From the NCBI RefSeq assembly GCF_000685275.1, contig NZ_ARYK01000011.1, positions 26,531-90,530 of the forward strand: DNA of 64,000 bases, in the 5' to 3' direction. The DNA comes from Hyphomonas johnsonii MHS-2 (GTDB taxonomy: Bacteria > Pseudomonadota > Alphaproteobacteria > Caulobacterales > Hyphomonadaceae). The translations under genes and the position numbers were made by a program. Below are positions 8,625 through 16,818 of this stretch, one piece after another. The notes beneath the pieces were generated by a model. That model searched no databases. It was not told the origin of the DNA and was given only the letters and a program-made list of their open reading frames with translations. Each line of letters begins with the position of its first letter. The first letter of the stretch is position 1.

Positions 8625-9310
8625 GCAACCTCCGATGTGCCACTTGTGTGCGGATAACCGCTCGCAATCCGATAGTCCACCACCCTGACCTGATGGCCTG
8701 GCGCGGCGCGGCGTAAGCCGCGGGAGGGGTTGACCGCAATCCCGTGGTCGGCCTGAGCCAGCATGGCGAGATCGGAAACATGATCGCTATAGGCGAAGAC
8801 CGGGCCATGAAATCGGCAGTCGTCAATCCGGCGCAATTTTTCGGTGCCATAGCAATTGAGACCGGCCAGTCTTGGGGGACGAACCTTACCGCCCGTGGTC
8901 CAGTCAAGGCGGGTCGCGATGACCTGGTCGAAGCCGAGCGCTGCCGCAAGCCGGTCTGCCAGAAGGTCTACTGCGGCGGTCGCAATGACGAGGCGGTCAC
9001 CGCGTCGGGCATGCCACTTTATCGCGGCGACAGCACCGGGGTGCAGCCCCTGCGCGACTTCGCGTGCGATGAACGTGTCGGCAGCCTCCTCCAATGCGTC
9101 ACGGTCGAGCCAGGCAAGTGTTCGCAAGCTGTGGGCCTTGACCGAGTCGCGGCTGGCGAGGCCCATCTTGTGTGCGATGCCATGTCCGATCAGCCACGGC
9201 AGGCGTAGCAGGAACGGGACCCGCGCACGGTTCACAAAGAAGACGAACCGCGTCCACGTTGGTGCGCGCGTGATCGTTTTATCGAGATCGAAAATGGCCG
9301 TTCCGGGCAT
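8621..9310 (-). CDS. HAD-IB family phosphatase
   Basis: A 229-aa haloacid-dehalogenase-superfamily hydrolase. The catalytic motif I, FDLDKTIT, is at residues 7-14 (nucleophile Asp8, Asp10). Motif II is the IATAA segment and motif III/IV the FAYSDHVSDLAML region with the metal aspartates. The start at ATG 9310 is 5 bp after the CDP-alcohol phosphotransferase stop; the longer open frame upstream lies inside that gene. HAD-IB enzymes commonly remove a terminal phosphate from phosphoserine, phosphatidylglycerophosphate or lyso-lipids. Between a lipid phosphotransferase and a head-group nucleotidylyltransferase, dephosphorylation of a phospho-head-group lipid or its precursor is the natural inference. 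Confidence 0.85.
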   Translation of the reverse strand: MPGTAIFDLDKTITRAPTWTRFVFFVNRARVPFLLRLPWLIGHGIAHKMGLASRDSVKAHSLRTLAWLDRDALEEAADTFIAREVAQGLHPGAVAAIKWHARRGDRLVIATAAVDLLADRLAAALGFDQVIATRLDWTTGGKVRPPRLAGLNCYGTEKLRRIDDCRFHGPVFAYSDHVSDLAMLAQADHGIAVNPSRGLRRAAPGHQVRVVDYRIASGYPHTSGTSEVA

Positions 9311-9315
9311 GATGG

Positions 9316-10452
9316 CTAACTCTCCATCCAGACGACCGGTTTGTCCGGTTGTGCGAGCGCCTGGAACAACCGGACACCATGAAAAACGAGGCAGAGGATC
9401 GTCCAGACGGCAATTGCCACAAATCCCCAGCCGGGCTGGCCAACCAGGACAGCCAGCATGAAGATAAGCATGTTCGGGTTGCGCCGCGCGGTAATGACGC
9501 GCGCGCGTGAATCGATCGGACGCCACACATGAATGTGAAAGCCGAAATACCGCATGAAGAATCCTTCTTCGAGGCGGTTCAGGACGTACCCGACAAGAAT
9601 CGCACCCAGTGACATGAAAAGGAGCCCGTCGGAGGGGCCGCCGGGTGCCTGCATGAGCCCGTGAAATATTGCCCAGTACCAGAAGGGTGGATGGATCAGG
9701 TCGATGCCGTGATCGTAGATGTTGCCCCAGCGTGAATAGGTCATGGTGGTGCGGGCAAGCTTGCCGTCAACCGTATCAAGGAACGTCATGCTCCATGCGG
9801 CCAAGATGCCAGGGAGCCATGCGCCTATCCAGAAAAACCAGAACGCAAGACAGACAAAGCCGAGGCTGGCCGTCGTGACCATGTTGGGTGACAGGTGCAG
9901 CCGGGCGGCGAGACGCGTGGCGTGAAAGGCGGGGATTGGCCAAGCATATTTGGTAACGAGGTCCGTAACCCCTTTATACGATCCCTTGAAGAGGACGCGC
10001 TCGACCTTGTGGGGCGGTGTTTCCTGCAGGGATAGCGCGTAGGGGGCTTCTCGCTTGCGGAGGGCTTTGTCATAGGGGTCTGCAAAGTCATTGACGTTGC
10101 CTGGGGTCAGGCCAGCGGCGCGCAAGGTCTCCGGGTCGGCAATGGTTTGCCCGACCAGGCCGGCGAAACGGTCGGCCTCAACCTCGTCGGGCAGGTGAAG
10201 GGCGGCAAGGCGCTGACCGGAACCGGAGCCATCCTCGACGAGCAGGGCAGCGCCAGGGGTTGCCAGCAACGTACGCTGCAGGGCAGGTGACAACACCCAC
10301 TCCATGCCCGTCAGCAACCGGCCGTCCTGCGTGCCGACCTTGGCAGCGCCGACCTTGGTCCACGACCGGCGCTGCCATTCGGCCAGATCAAGGCCCCAGA
10401 GCCTCACGGAAGTCTCACCAAGCAGGCGGACCACGACATGTGGTTTTGTCAT
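9316..10452 (-). CDS. CDP-alcohol phosphatidyltransferase family protein with N-terminal extension
   Basis: A membrane enzyme that moves a phospho-alcohol between CMP and an acceptor. The signature D-x2-D-G-x2-A-R-x8-G-x3-D-x3-D is complete at residues 226-251 (DTVDGKLAR, then G243, D247 and D251). Hydrophobic helices flank it, as in the usual six-helix core. The first 170 residues are soluble; they resemble a decayed nucleotidylyltransferase domain, as in inositol-phosphate cytidylyltransferase/DIPP-synthase fusions, but I see no intact G-x-G-x-R loop. Start: ATG 10452 is preferred over the TTG at 10470. It heads the three-gene unit with the HAD phosphatase and the LicC-type enzyme. The context suggests attachment of a polyol phosphate to ceramide or diacylglycerol. 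Confidence 0.85.
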   Translation of the reverse strand: MTKPHVVVRLLGETSVRLWGLDLAEWQRRSWTKVGAAKVGTQDGRLLTGMEWVLSPALQRTLLATPGAALLVEDGSGSGQRLAALHLPDEVEADRFAGLVGQTIADPETLRAAGLTPGNVNDFADPYDKALRKREAPYALSLQETPPHKVERVLFKGSYKGVTDLVTKYAWPIPAFHATRLAARLHLSPNMVTTASLGFVCLAFWFFWIGAWLPGILAAWSMTFLDTVDGKLARTTMTYSRWGNIYDHGIDLIHPPFWYWAIFHGLMQAPGGPSDGLLFMSLGAILVGYVLNRLEEGFFMRYFGFHIHVWRPIDSRARVITARRNPNMLIFMLAVLVGQPGWGFVAIAVWTILCLVFHGVRLFQALAQPDKPVVWMES

Positions 10453-10532
10453 TCTAAAAATACGCCTCAAAATTCTTTGCGAAGTGATAGGGTCAACCGA
10501 TACGCTGGTCCCTGTAAAGGAATGAGGTCCTT

Positions 10533-10973
10533 ATGAACAGAAACGCGACATTTGAAACTTTCGGCGGGATGCGAACACTTGTCGCAGACTACCGTCACTG
10601 GAGTGTCCAGGCGCGCCCCCGGCAAGTGACCCTCGGTGCCATGGTTCTCCTGTCTCATGGCCCGGCGCACAGTTTTTCGGAACTTCCGCCGGAGGCCTTT
10701 GTCGAGCTCTCGCACGTCGTTGGCGATATCGAGGCGACTGCCGCTGCGACGTTCGGCTACGCCAAGATCAATTACCTGATGTTGATGATGGTCGATCCGC
10801 ATGTGCATTTCCATGTGCTTCCCCGCTACGATGCACCGGTGGAATTCGAAGGAGTGGCCTATCCTGATCCGGGTTGGCCCGGTCAGCCCGACCTTGGCGC
10901 ATCGGCGGGGCTTGCTGATGCTGTCCGTGTCGCGTCCGTGCTGAAGGCGGCATGGCCGAAATCGCGTGTCTGA
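10533..10973 (+). CDS. HIT family protein (histidine-triad nucleotide hydrolase/transferase)
   Basis: A 146-aa single-domain HIT protein. The triad HVHFHVLP at residues 90-97 (His90, His92, His94) matches H-phi-H-phi-H and would carry the nucleotidyl-enzyme intermediate. The downstream Tyr/Asp-rich end is typical of bacterial HIT proteins of this length. An AGG-containing ribosome site precedes ATG 10533. It is divergent from the CDP-alcohol phosphotransferase (80 bp) and convergent with the MobA-like gene. Sitting among NTP-transferases, it may process nucleotide-activated intermediates such as CDP-alcohols; that is inference. Confidence 0.85.
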   Translation: MNRNATFETFGGMRTLVADYRHWSVQARPRQVTLGAMVLLSHGPAHSFSELPPEAFVELSHVVGDIEATAAATFGYAKINYLMLMMVDPHVHFHVLPRYDAPVEFEGVAYPDPGWPGQPDLGASAGLADAVRVASVLKAAWPKSRV

Positions 10974-11014
10974 TCCAGTCAGGAGCGGCTGAGGCTCACG
11001 GTGCGCAACGATCA

Positions 11015-11806
11015 TCACCTTGCTCGGGTGAAGATGTCGCGGACCAGTTCCAGGTCGCGGGTGGAATCGACATCAATCGCTGCCTCGGCGAACGGCAGGA
11101 GCACTGCTTTTATCCTTGTTCCAAGGCGTTTCGAAACCGTCTCGAACACCTTCTCCACCCCTGGACGACCAATCAGGATGTGCAGCGCCGTCAAAGGGCC
11201 AAAACGCCAGGCAATAAGCCAGGGGCGTTTGCGGTCCTGTTCCGCAGCGCGCCAGAAGCGCACGGCCCGCAAGGCATCAGGGGTCGCGATGTAAAACAGG
11301 TTGCAACCTGAAAGCTCCGGTCCCCCGAGCGACAGGTAGGTCCGCTTCGTTTGTGGATAGACGGATTCGATCGTCTGGCGTGTTGCCAGACCCACCGTCA
11401 GGTCGGCGTCGCCTGCAATGGCCTCCCGTAGAAAATGATCGACCATCTGAGGAGTCAGGAGGGCGTGGTCACAGGTTGTCACCAGCAGGGGGATCGGAAC
11501 ATCCAGGCCAAGTGCTCCGAGCAGGCTGGCTGCAGGCCCGCCTTCCACGGAGATGACGCCCCTCACGGGCAGGCCACCGCTCGCACGCTGAAGCAATTCA
11601 TCGTCAAGGCCGGAGACATGAACCGGTTCTCGCACGCGCCGGCTAAGGGTCAGCGCTCGCAGCACCCTCGCGAGCATGGGTTCGCCCTGAATGTCGATAA
11701 GCGCCTTGCTTGGTACGCGTTCGGATACGCAAAGGGGGTCGCCGCTGGCGCGTGCGCCAGCGAGGACGAGCGCTGAGACAGGCGGTAACCGCTCTGGTCC
11801 GGTCAT
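11015..11806 (-). CDS. MobA-like NTP transferase domain protein
   Basis: A 263-aa protein of the MobA/NTP_transferase_3 fold: the N-terminal VSALVLAGARASGD replaces the usual LAGGxSxRMG, Lys34 is in VPSKALIDIQGEPML, and LLVTTCDHALL holds the metal Asp. The C-terminal half is longer than in MobA and has no C-terminal acyltransferase repeats. Start at ATG 11806, overlapping the upstream acyltransferase stop as ATGA. Coupling with the ceramide-synthase candidate suggests a role in head-group activation for the same lipid, not molybdenum-cofactor work. The altered P-loop makes the nucleotide preference uncertain. Confidence 0.75.
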   Translation of the reverse strand: MTGPERLPPVSALVLAGARASGDPLCVSERVPSKALIDIQGEPMLARVLRALTLSRRVREPVHVSGLDDELLQRASGGLPVRGVISVEGGPAASLLGALGLDVPIPLLVTTCDHALLTPQMVDHFLREAIAGDADLTVGLATRQTIESVYPQTKRTYLSLGGPELSGCNLFYIATPDALRAVRFWRAAEQDRKRPWLIAWRFGPLTALHILIGRPGVEKVFETVSKRLGTRIKAVLLPFAEAAIDVDSTRDLELVRDIFTRAR

Positions 11807-12987
11807 AACGCTTTGTCGTAAATGCGATAAGTCTTGTAGCGGGGAGCAGCGTAGACCGAGACAAGTTTGATGAGATCCCGGTTGGTCTCGAGAATCCACG
11901 ATGCCTCGACTTCCCGGACGCCCCGTGCGTGCTGCGCTGCAAAGGCCGCCTCACAGCTCGCGACCATGGCCAGCATGCCCCGACGGGTCTTGTGAAATTT
12001 TCGCCGCATGCCGGCAAGCGGCAGTCTGGCTGTCCGCGTGCCCCGCAGGTTCAAGCGGTGCAGCAATTGCAGCCAGCCGAAGGGCAACAACCGGCCATCG
12101 AGCCCCTCTGTTGCCTCGTTCAGGTTTGGCAGCACCAATGTGAAACAGGCCGGTTCGCCGTCGATCAGGCCGATCCATAGCCCGTCGCGTCGTATCAGCG
12201 GCTTCAATTCGTTAGCCAGGTGCGTGATCTCGTCTTTGCCGAATGGTACAAAGCCCCAATTGTTGGACCATGCATCGTCGAAGATATCGAGAACGAGATT
12301 GATTTCGCCCTTGTAGTCCTGCGAGTTCAGCATGCGCACTTCGAGGCCGGGATCACGGCCGAAGGCCTCCTTGAGCTTGCGGATTTTTTCAGGCACCCGG
12401 TAGGGCTCGCCAAGCGAGCACATATAGGCATGCAGGTCCATCGCCTTGGTGTAGTGGCACGCTTCCAGCGCCGGCGCATAGTCAGGCCGGCCGTGCGGCA
12501 TCATCATCACCGGGGGGGTGTCAAACCCGTCCACCAGCAAGCCGCATTCCTCATTGACCGAAAAATTGAACGGCCCGGCGATTCTCTTCATGCCGCGTGA
12601 GCGCAGCCAGTCTTCGGCGGCCTGCATGAGTGCACCGACGACTTCGCCGTCTGGCGAAATTGTATCCAGAAAACCAAAGTGCCCTGTCGCATCCTTGTGC
12701 ACTTCAAGGTGGGCCGGATTGATGAAAGCGGCGACGCGCCCAACCACGTCATTGCCTCGGCGCGCGACCATCAGGACGTGCTCCATGCGCGCAAGCGACG
12801 GGTTCTTGGCGGGGTCAATCTGCGCCGCCCGCTCGAATCGAAGTGGCGCACGCCAGTCCTCAAGATGCCCGTAGGCTTCGTAGGGGACCTCGAGGAACGC
12901 CTTTCGGTCGGCCGTCGTTTGCAGCGGGCGGATCGAGATGTCGCCGTTTGTCGAAGGCTTCGTCCGGACCAATGTGTCGTCGGTCAT
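11803..12987 (-). CDS. cerS: GNAT-fold N-acyltransferase, candidate bacterial ceramide synthase
   Basis: A 394-aa cytoplasmic protein of the large GNAT-fold group (YghO-like, once mis-annotated as dATP pyrophosphohydrolase). Visible landmarks are ISIRPLQTTADRKAFLEVPYEAYG near the start, HFGFLDTISPDGEVVGALMQAAEDWLRSRG (two halves of the acyl-CoA-fold core) and IAGPFNFSVNEECGLLVDGFD. The C-terminus has the EASWILETNRD segment. In Caulobacter a protein of this type (CC_1154) is the bacterial ceramide synthase that N-acylates the sphingoid base with acyl-CoA. The same assignment here rests on family resemblance plus the spt/acp/cerR operon a few kb away. It overlaps both neighbours by 4 bp. Confidence 0.75.
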   Translation of the reverse strand: MTDDTLVRTKPSTNGDISIRPLQTTADRKAFLEVPYEAYGHLEDWRAPLRFERAAQIDPAKNPSLARMEHVLMVARRGNDVVGRVAAFINPAHLEVHKDATGHFGFLDTISPDGEVVGALMQAAEDWLRSRGMKRIAGPFNFSVNEECGLLVDGFDTPPVMMMPHGRPDYAPALEACHYTKAMDLHAYMCSLGEPYRVPEKIRKLKEAFGRDPGLEVRMLNSQDYKGEINLVLDIFDDAWSNNWGFVPFGKDEITHLANELKPLIRRDGLWIGLIDGEPACFTLVLPNLNEATEGLDGRLLPFGWLQLLHRLNLRGTRTARLPLAGMRRKFHKTRRGMLAMVASCEAAFAAQHARGVREVEASWILETNRDLIKLVSVYAAPRYKTYRIYDKAL

Positions 12988-13472
12988 TCCTGCAGCTCGA
13001 TCTGGATCAGTGTCGAGCCGTCACCGGCCTCGAAAGCAGCATCCTTGAAACGGGGCATGCCGAAACCCAATGGCTTGTTGTTCGACAGCGCAAAGGGTTC
13101 GGCCGGCAACCTGTTCCACTTGCGGGCAAGGTCACGATCACCGTTCAGGTCATTGTAGGCTGCCAGTGCGTAGGTCCCGGCCGCGTTGATATCGAAGCAC
13201 ACGGTCTGCGTGCCGTCCGTGGCTGGCACACGAATACGGTGCAGTCTGGATGCCTTCCGGAGAAAATCGTGCACGCTGGGAGCATACAGTTCAACCGTCA
13301 GGATCCCTCCAGCCCTTACGCCCGCGACGTCAACCTGGATTTGCGGCGCGTGCGAACCGCATACCGCTGGCGCTTCATGCTGGCGGATATCCAGGGTCTG
13401 GCCCGAGTCTGCGATTGCCCCGGTCGCAAGCAAGGCCGGAGCAAGGAGCAATGCCTTCGAGACTTTCAACAT
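12984..13472 (-). CDS. Secreted DUF2141 family protein
   Basis: A 162-aa exported protein. The signal peptide MLKVSKALLLAPALLATGAIADS is cleaved near residue 21. The DUF2141 domain follows with VCFDINAAGTYALAAYNDLNG (about 91-111), EPFALSNNKPLGFGMPRF and a beta-rich end. Two cysteines (C38, C92) could form a disulfide. Start ATG 13472 has GGAGG at ideal spacing; the much longer open frame upstream is not supported. It is the first gene of the leftward unit with the ceramide-synthase candidate (4-bp overlap). Function is unknown. A periplasmic lipid-binding or transfer role beside the LptF/G-like operon is speculation. Confidence 0.85.
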   Translation of the reverse strand: MLKVSKALLLAPALLATGAIADSGQTLDIRQHEAPAVCGSHAPQIQVDVAGVRAGGILTVELYAPSVHDFLRKASRLHRIRVPATDGTQTVCFDINAAGTYALAAYNDLNGDRDLARKWNRLPAEPFALSNNKPLGFGMPRFKDAAFEAGDGSTLIQIELQE

Positions 13473-13517
13473 GATCCTCCAAATCTGACGCAAACGTGAC
13501 GTATCGGTTAAGATGAC

Positions 13518-13523
13518 ATTATA
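13518..13523 (-). promoter_or_regulatory. Candidate -10 box for the DUF2141-cerS unit
   Basis: On the minus strand TATAAT occupies 13523-13518, giving a predicted start near 13511 and a leader of about 40 nt to ATG 13472. It lies in the 153-bp divergent space before the LptF-like operon. No convincing -35 box is seen, so this is tentative. Confidence 0.35.
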
Positions 13524-13625
13524 GTAATGACAAGGTGACGGTCGTATCAATGGAAGCCTGCAGCAGGGGCTGTTCGGGCACTGTCGCAATGCGGCAGATT
13601 CAGCTGACGGGAGATTGCGCAAGGG

Positions 13626-14804
13626 ATGATCGTGAAGCTCGATCGCTATCTGCTGCAAAGCTGCCTCGGCCTGTTTGGCGGGCTGACCATGCTCGCGCTT
13701 GCCTTGCTGCTGCTTGAACGGCTGATACGCATCATCGATATCGTCTCCGGGTCCAACGATACGGTCGTGGCGGCCAGCCTGATGGTGGCGAATCTTGTCC
13801 CTCATTACCTCGACCTTGCCCTGCCAGGGGCATTCCTGATCGCCATGATCATCACCATTGACCGGCTCAGTCGTTCTGGCGAAATCGTCGCCCTGATGGC
13901 GGCGGGTGTGTCGCTGTACCGGATCGTCACACCTTACCTCGGGCTGGCTATCATACTGGCCGTGGTGTCGTTGTTCATATCCGGGTTCCTGCAACCCTTG
14001 TCGCGCTACAATTACCGACAGGTCGTGTATGACCTGCAAAACGAATCTGTCGTGACGGCATTCCAGGAGCGCAAGTTCGTCCAACTCAAGGATCGTATTG
14101 TCTGGACCGACCATGTGGACGGCTCCAAGCGTAATCTGGGGCAGACCTTCATTCTCGAAACCGAGCCGGATGGCGCACGCCACTTCCTGACAGGGCAAAC
14201 CGGCGAGTTGAATGAGATGGGGGATGGGACCATCATCATTTCGCTCAACAATGGAGCGGGCGGGACCGTCGGCGGGGCCGATGAATCCGGCTCGAACCAT
14301 ACAGTGTCTTACGGCCAGCTGAGTTGGCCGATGCCGACCCCTGATGGTGACTTTCGCAAGCGGGGCCAGGACGAGCGCGAGCTGGTCTTGCCGGAACTCG
14401 TCGCTGCATCAAAGGGGGCGAGTGACGCTGCGATCGACCCGGTTGTTGCCAATGCGAGTTTCCATGACCGTGTGAGCCGCGCCGCGATATTACCCATCCT
14501 GCCATTGATTGGCGTCATCCTCGGACTCAACCTTGGCCGCACGCCGCGTTCCGGTGGTATCGCGATTGGTATCCTCCTTCTTCTGTCGGTCCAGAAAATC
14601 CTGGAATACGGCTTGGCATTGGCCGAACGCGGCGCTGTTCCGGCATGGGCCGGCTTCTGGCCGGTCGTCCTGGTTCTTGCCGTGGCGGCGCTTTTCATGT
14701 TCCGCCGCCTTGCTCACGGTCACATACTGTTCGGGCCAGGGCGGGTTCGCCGGCGATGGAAATCGCTCCCGGCTAAACGCGTGAGTGACACCACCCAGAT
14801 ATGA
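13626..14804 (+). CDS. LptF/LptG-family (YjgP/YjgQ) permease, first paralogue
   Basis: A 392-aa inner-membrane protein of the LptF/LptG family. Transmembrane helices lie near residues 12-35, 50-75 and 95-120, followed by a periplasmic beta-jellyroll-like stretch (about 125-280) and three C-terminal helices (about 285-375). LSRSGEIVALMAAGVSLYRI (78-97) is the family's cytoplasmic coupling region. It is the first gene of a four-gene operon with 4-bp overlaps: a second permease, a lipid kinase and a nucleotidyltransferase. Housekeeping lptF/lptG would normally stand near other envelope genes, so a dedicated pair within a ceramide cluster suggests export of phosphosphingolipid towards the outer membrane. 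No lptB-like ATPase is in this window. Confidence 0.85.
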   Translation: MIVKLDRYLLQSCLGLFGGLTMLALALLLLERLIRIIDIVSGSNDTVVAASLMVANLVPHYLDLALPGAFLIAMIITIDRLSRSGEIVALMAAGVSLYRIVTPYLGLAIILAVVSLFISGFLQPLSRYNYRQVVYDLQNESVVTAFQERKFVQLKDRIVWTDHVDGSKRNLGQTFILETEPDGARHFLTGQTGELNEMGDGTIIISLNNGAGGTVGGADESGSNHTVSYGQLSWPMPTPDGDFRKRGQDERELVLPELVAASKGASDAAIDPVVANASFHDRVSRAAILPILPLIGVILGLNLGRTPRSGGIAIGILLLLSVQKILEYGLALAERGAVPAWAGFWPVVLVLAVAALFMFRRLAHGHILFGPGRVRRRWKSLPAKRVSDTTQI

Positions 14805-15856
14805 CAAGCCGCCTTTCGCGTTACCTGTCGGTGCTATTTTTGCAGCGCCTTTTCATCACCTTGTTCGGCATGGTGACGCTGCTCGGTGTGCTCGATGCGC
14901 TTGGCAATGCTGACCTTGTGCCAGACGGTGCGGGATTGGTGGGGCAGGTGAGATACATGGTGCTCAGGATGCCCATCCTGTTCGACCGGACGTTCGTGTT
15001 CGGGCTCCTGTTGGCCGTCCTGCTAACGTACGCGTCTCTGTATCGACGAAACGAACTGGTCATCATATCAGGCTCCGGCTTGTCGGTTTTTGGTCAGGTC
15101 CGCGCTCTTGCTCCTGCTGTTATTTTTGTCAGCGTCGTATCTGCAATCGGGATTGACCAGATCAATCCGGTTGCCAGCAAAGCGCTGGAGGATTGGCTCG
15201 GCACCTCTGTCCTGCGCGAGAATTCGCAGACGCCGGAGCGCGTGTGGTTGTCCGATGGCCGGTTGCTCGTCGAAGTCGCTGGAATGCAGAACGAACGCCT
15301 GTCTGGCCTGACGATTTTCGAACGTGATGCGAACGGCGCCGTGATTGCTGTCACGACGGCAGGCACGGCAAGCCCGGTCGCGGGCGGGTGGCGGCTTGAA
15401 GATACCGAGCAGCAGCGATTCGACGGGCGAACACCGCAGAACGATACGTTCTGGTCCAGCGCGCAGACCCCCGACAGTCTTCACCTCCTGTTGACGGAGC
15501 CGCGTGACCTTGCGCTCGCAGACCTGCTTGCTCTCCACCGGATGCGGGGCTCCGGCAGTCGCCCGGCCAGCGCATACCTGCTTTGGGCGCTACACCGGAT
15601 TTCGCTACCGCTTGCAGCCCTTGCGGTCCTCATGCTCGCAGTTCCGATCATGCAGCTTTACGGCCGGCGTGACAGCAGCGACATTGCCCTGGCGCGCGGC
15701 GTGGCGGCGGGGTTTGTCTTCATGGTCACGGACGGTGTGCTCAAGACGCTTGCCGAGAGCGGTCGTTTCAGCGCCCCGCTCGCGGTCGCCCTGCCAATAC
15801 TCGGTCTGGCCTTGGCCGGTTTATGGCTGGCCCTTGGTCGGGAAGTTCAAAAATGA
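14801..15856 (+). CDS. LptF/LptG-family permease, second paralogue
   Basis: A 351-aa membrane protein with the same plan: an N-terminal helix (VLFLQRLFITLFGMVTLLGV split over 10-30), a second and third helix before residue 120, a periplasmic domain (about 125-245) and three final helices ending AGLWLALGREVQK. RRNELVIISGSGLSVFGQV (71-89) parallels the coupling segment of the first paralogue. It overlaps both neighbours by 4 bp. As a heteromeric pair with the preceding gene it would form the transmembrane part of an ABC-type lipid extractor, with the ATPase supplied elsewhere. Which is F-like and which G-like cannot be decided by eye. Confidence 0.85.
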   Translation: MTSRLSRYLSVLFLQRLFITLFGMVTLLGVLDALGNADLVPDGAGLVGQVRYMVLRMPILFDRTFVFGLLLAVLLTYASLYRRNELVIISGSGLSVFGQVRALAPAVIFVSVVSAIGIDQINPVASKALEDWLGTSVLRENSQTPERVWLSDGRLLVEVAGMQNERLSGLTIFERDANGAVIAVTTAGTASPVAGGWRLEDTEQQRFDGRTPQNDTFWSSAQTPDSLHLLLTEPRDLALADLLALHRMRGSGSRPASAYLLWALHRISLPLAALAVLMLAVPIMQLYGRRDSSDIALARGVAAGFVFMVTDGVLKTLAESGRFSAPLAVALPILGLALAGLWLALGREVQK

Positions 15857-16818
15857 GGGCCCCGGTTGGGCTGGTCGTAAATCCGCGGAGTCATACCGTC
15901 CGGCGGAAAGGCTCTGTTTTGGAAGCGGCCGCCGCCAATATGCCGGGTGTGTCGCTGGTGAAGCTCGATGACTTCAACCATCTTGAGGTCCAGATGGCTG
16001 GCCTCGCGCGCCAAGGGGTCCGGCAGGTCTATGTCGAAGGCGGCGACGGCACCTTGCAGGCCGTGCTGACAGCCAGCCTTGCACCCCGGTCAGGTTTCGA
16101 CGACGTGCCCGAATTTGCAATCCTGCCGGGCGGCAGCACAAATCTTGCCTACAAGGTCTTCGGCCTGAAACTGAAGACTCAAAATGTGGCGCGCGCGTAC
16201 ATAGAGCGCCGTGCCCAGCAGGGCGACAGGCTTGCCACGGCCTGGCACAGAGCGCTGGTCGTCGACAACGCAAGCCTGGCAAGCCCCGCAATTGGATTTC
16301 TCCTGTCGACCGGGTCTCTGGCACGCGCCATGGCGTACACGCAGCAGCAACTGCATGGCGAGGGGCATCGCGGATCACTTGCCATCGCGGGGGCGATGGC
16401 ACGGCTCATGGCGAGGCCCAGCCGGCATCTTGGCCGTGATGGCCAACCTGTGCTCTGCCCCAGTCCGCTGACGGTCGAAGCGCCACAGTTTCGGGTGGAA
16501 GGCAGTCATGCGCTCAGCCTGATGACAACCCTGCCTTCGCTCAACCTTCGCCTCCGGCCTTTCTGGGGTGAGGGAGCTGCACCCATCGCGGTCACACACG
16601 CCGGCTGGCCGATCAAGGGTCTACATGCTGCACTGCTGAAGGTATTGGTCGGTCAGGCAGGTCACCGCATGGTCCAGCATGGGCTGGTCAGTCATCGCGC
16701 CGACGCTGTCAGGTTGGACTACAAGGGGTGGATCATGCTTGATGGAGAAATGCTGCCCGCCCCCCCCGACGGACATCTCGCAGTCGGCGTCACACCGCCG
16801 ATAAGGTTCATGAGATGA
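15853..16818 (+). CDS. Diacylglycerol-kinase-family lipid kinase, candidate ceramide kinase
   Basis: A 321-aa cytoplasmic kinase of the DAGK/sphingosine-kinase catalytic family. VGLVVNPRSHT opens the fold. The nucleotide loop GGDGTL (63-68) and the second glycine motif LPGGSTNLA (91-99) are intact. Later segments form the beta-sandwich domain. Start ATG 15853 overlaps the upstream permease stop; an earlier ATG in the same frame lies inside that gene. The Caulobacter homologue CpgB in the equivalent cluster phosphorylates ceramide to ceramide 1-phosphate, the entry to anionic sphingolipids. The operon context here supports the same reaction; diacylglycerol is the alternative substrate. Confidence 0.8.
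   Translation: MRAPVGLVVNPRSHTVRRKGSVLEAAAANMPGVSLVKLDDFNHLEVQMAGLARQGVRQVYVEGGDGTLQAVLTASLAPRSGFDDVPEFAILPGGSTNLAYKVFGLKLKTQNVARAYIERRAQQGDRLATAWHRALVVDNASLASPAIGFLLSTGSLARAMAYTQQQLHGEGHRGSLAIAGAMARLMARPSRHLGRDGQPVLCPSPLTVEAPQFRVEGSHALSLMTTLPSLNLRLRPFWGEGAAPIAVTHAGWPIKGLHAALLKVLVGQAGHRMVQHGLVSHRADAVRLDYKGWIMLDGEMLPAPPDGHLAVGVTPPIRFMR

Noticed and set aside
13473..14300. N-terminal extension of the DUF2141 open frame
   Set aside because: It runs antisense through the LptF-like gene, and ATG 13472 has a clear ribosome site and signal peptide.
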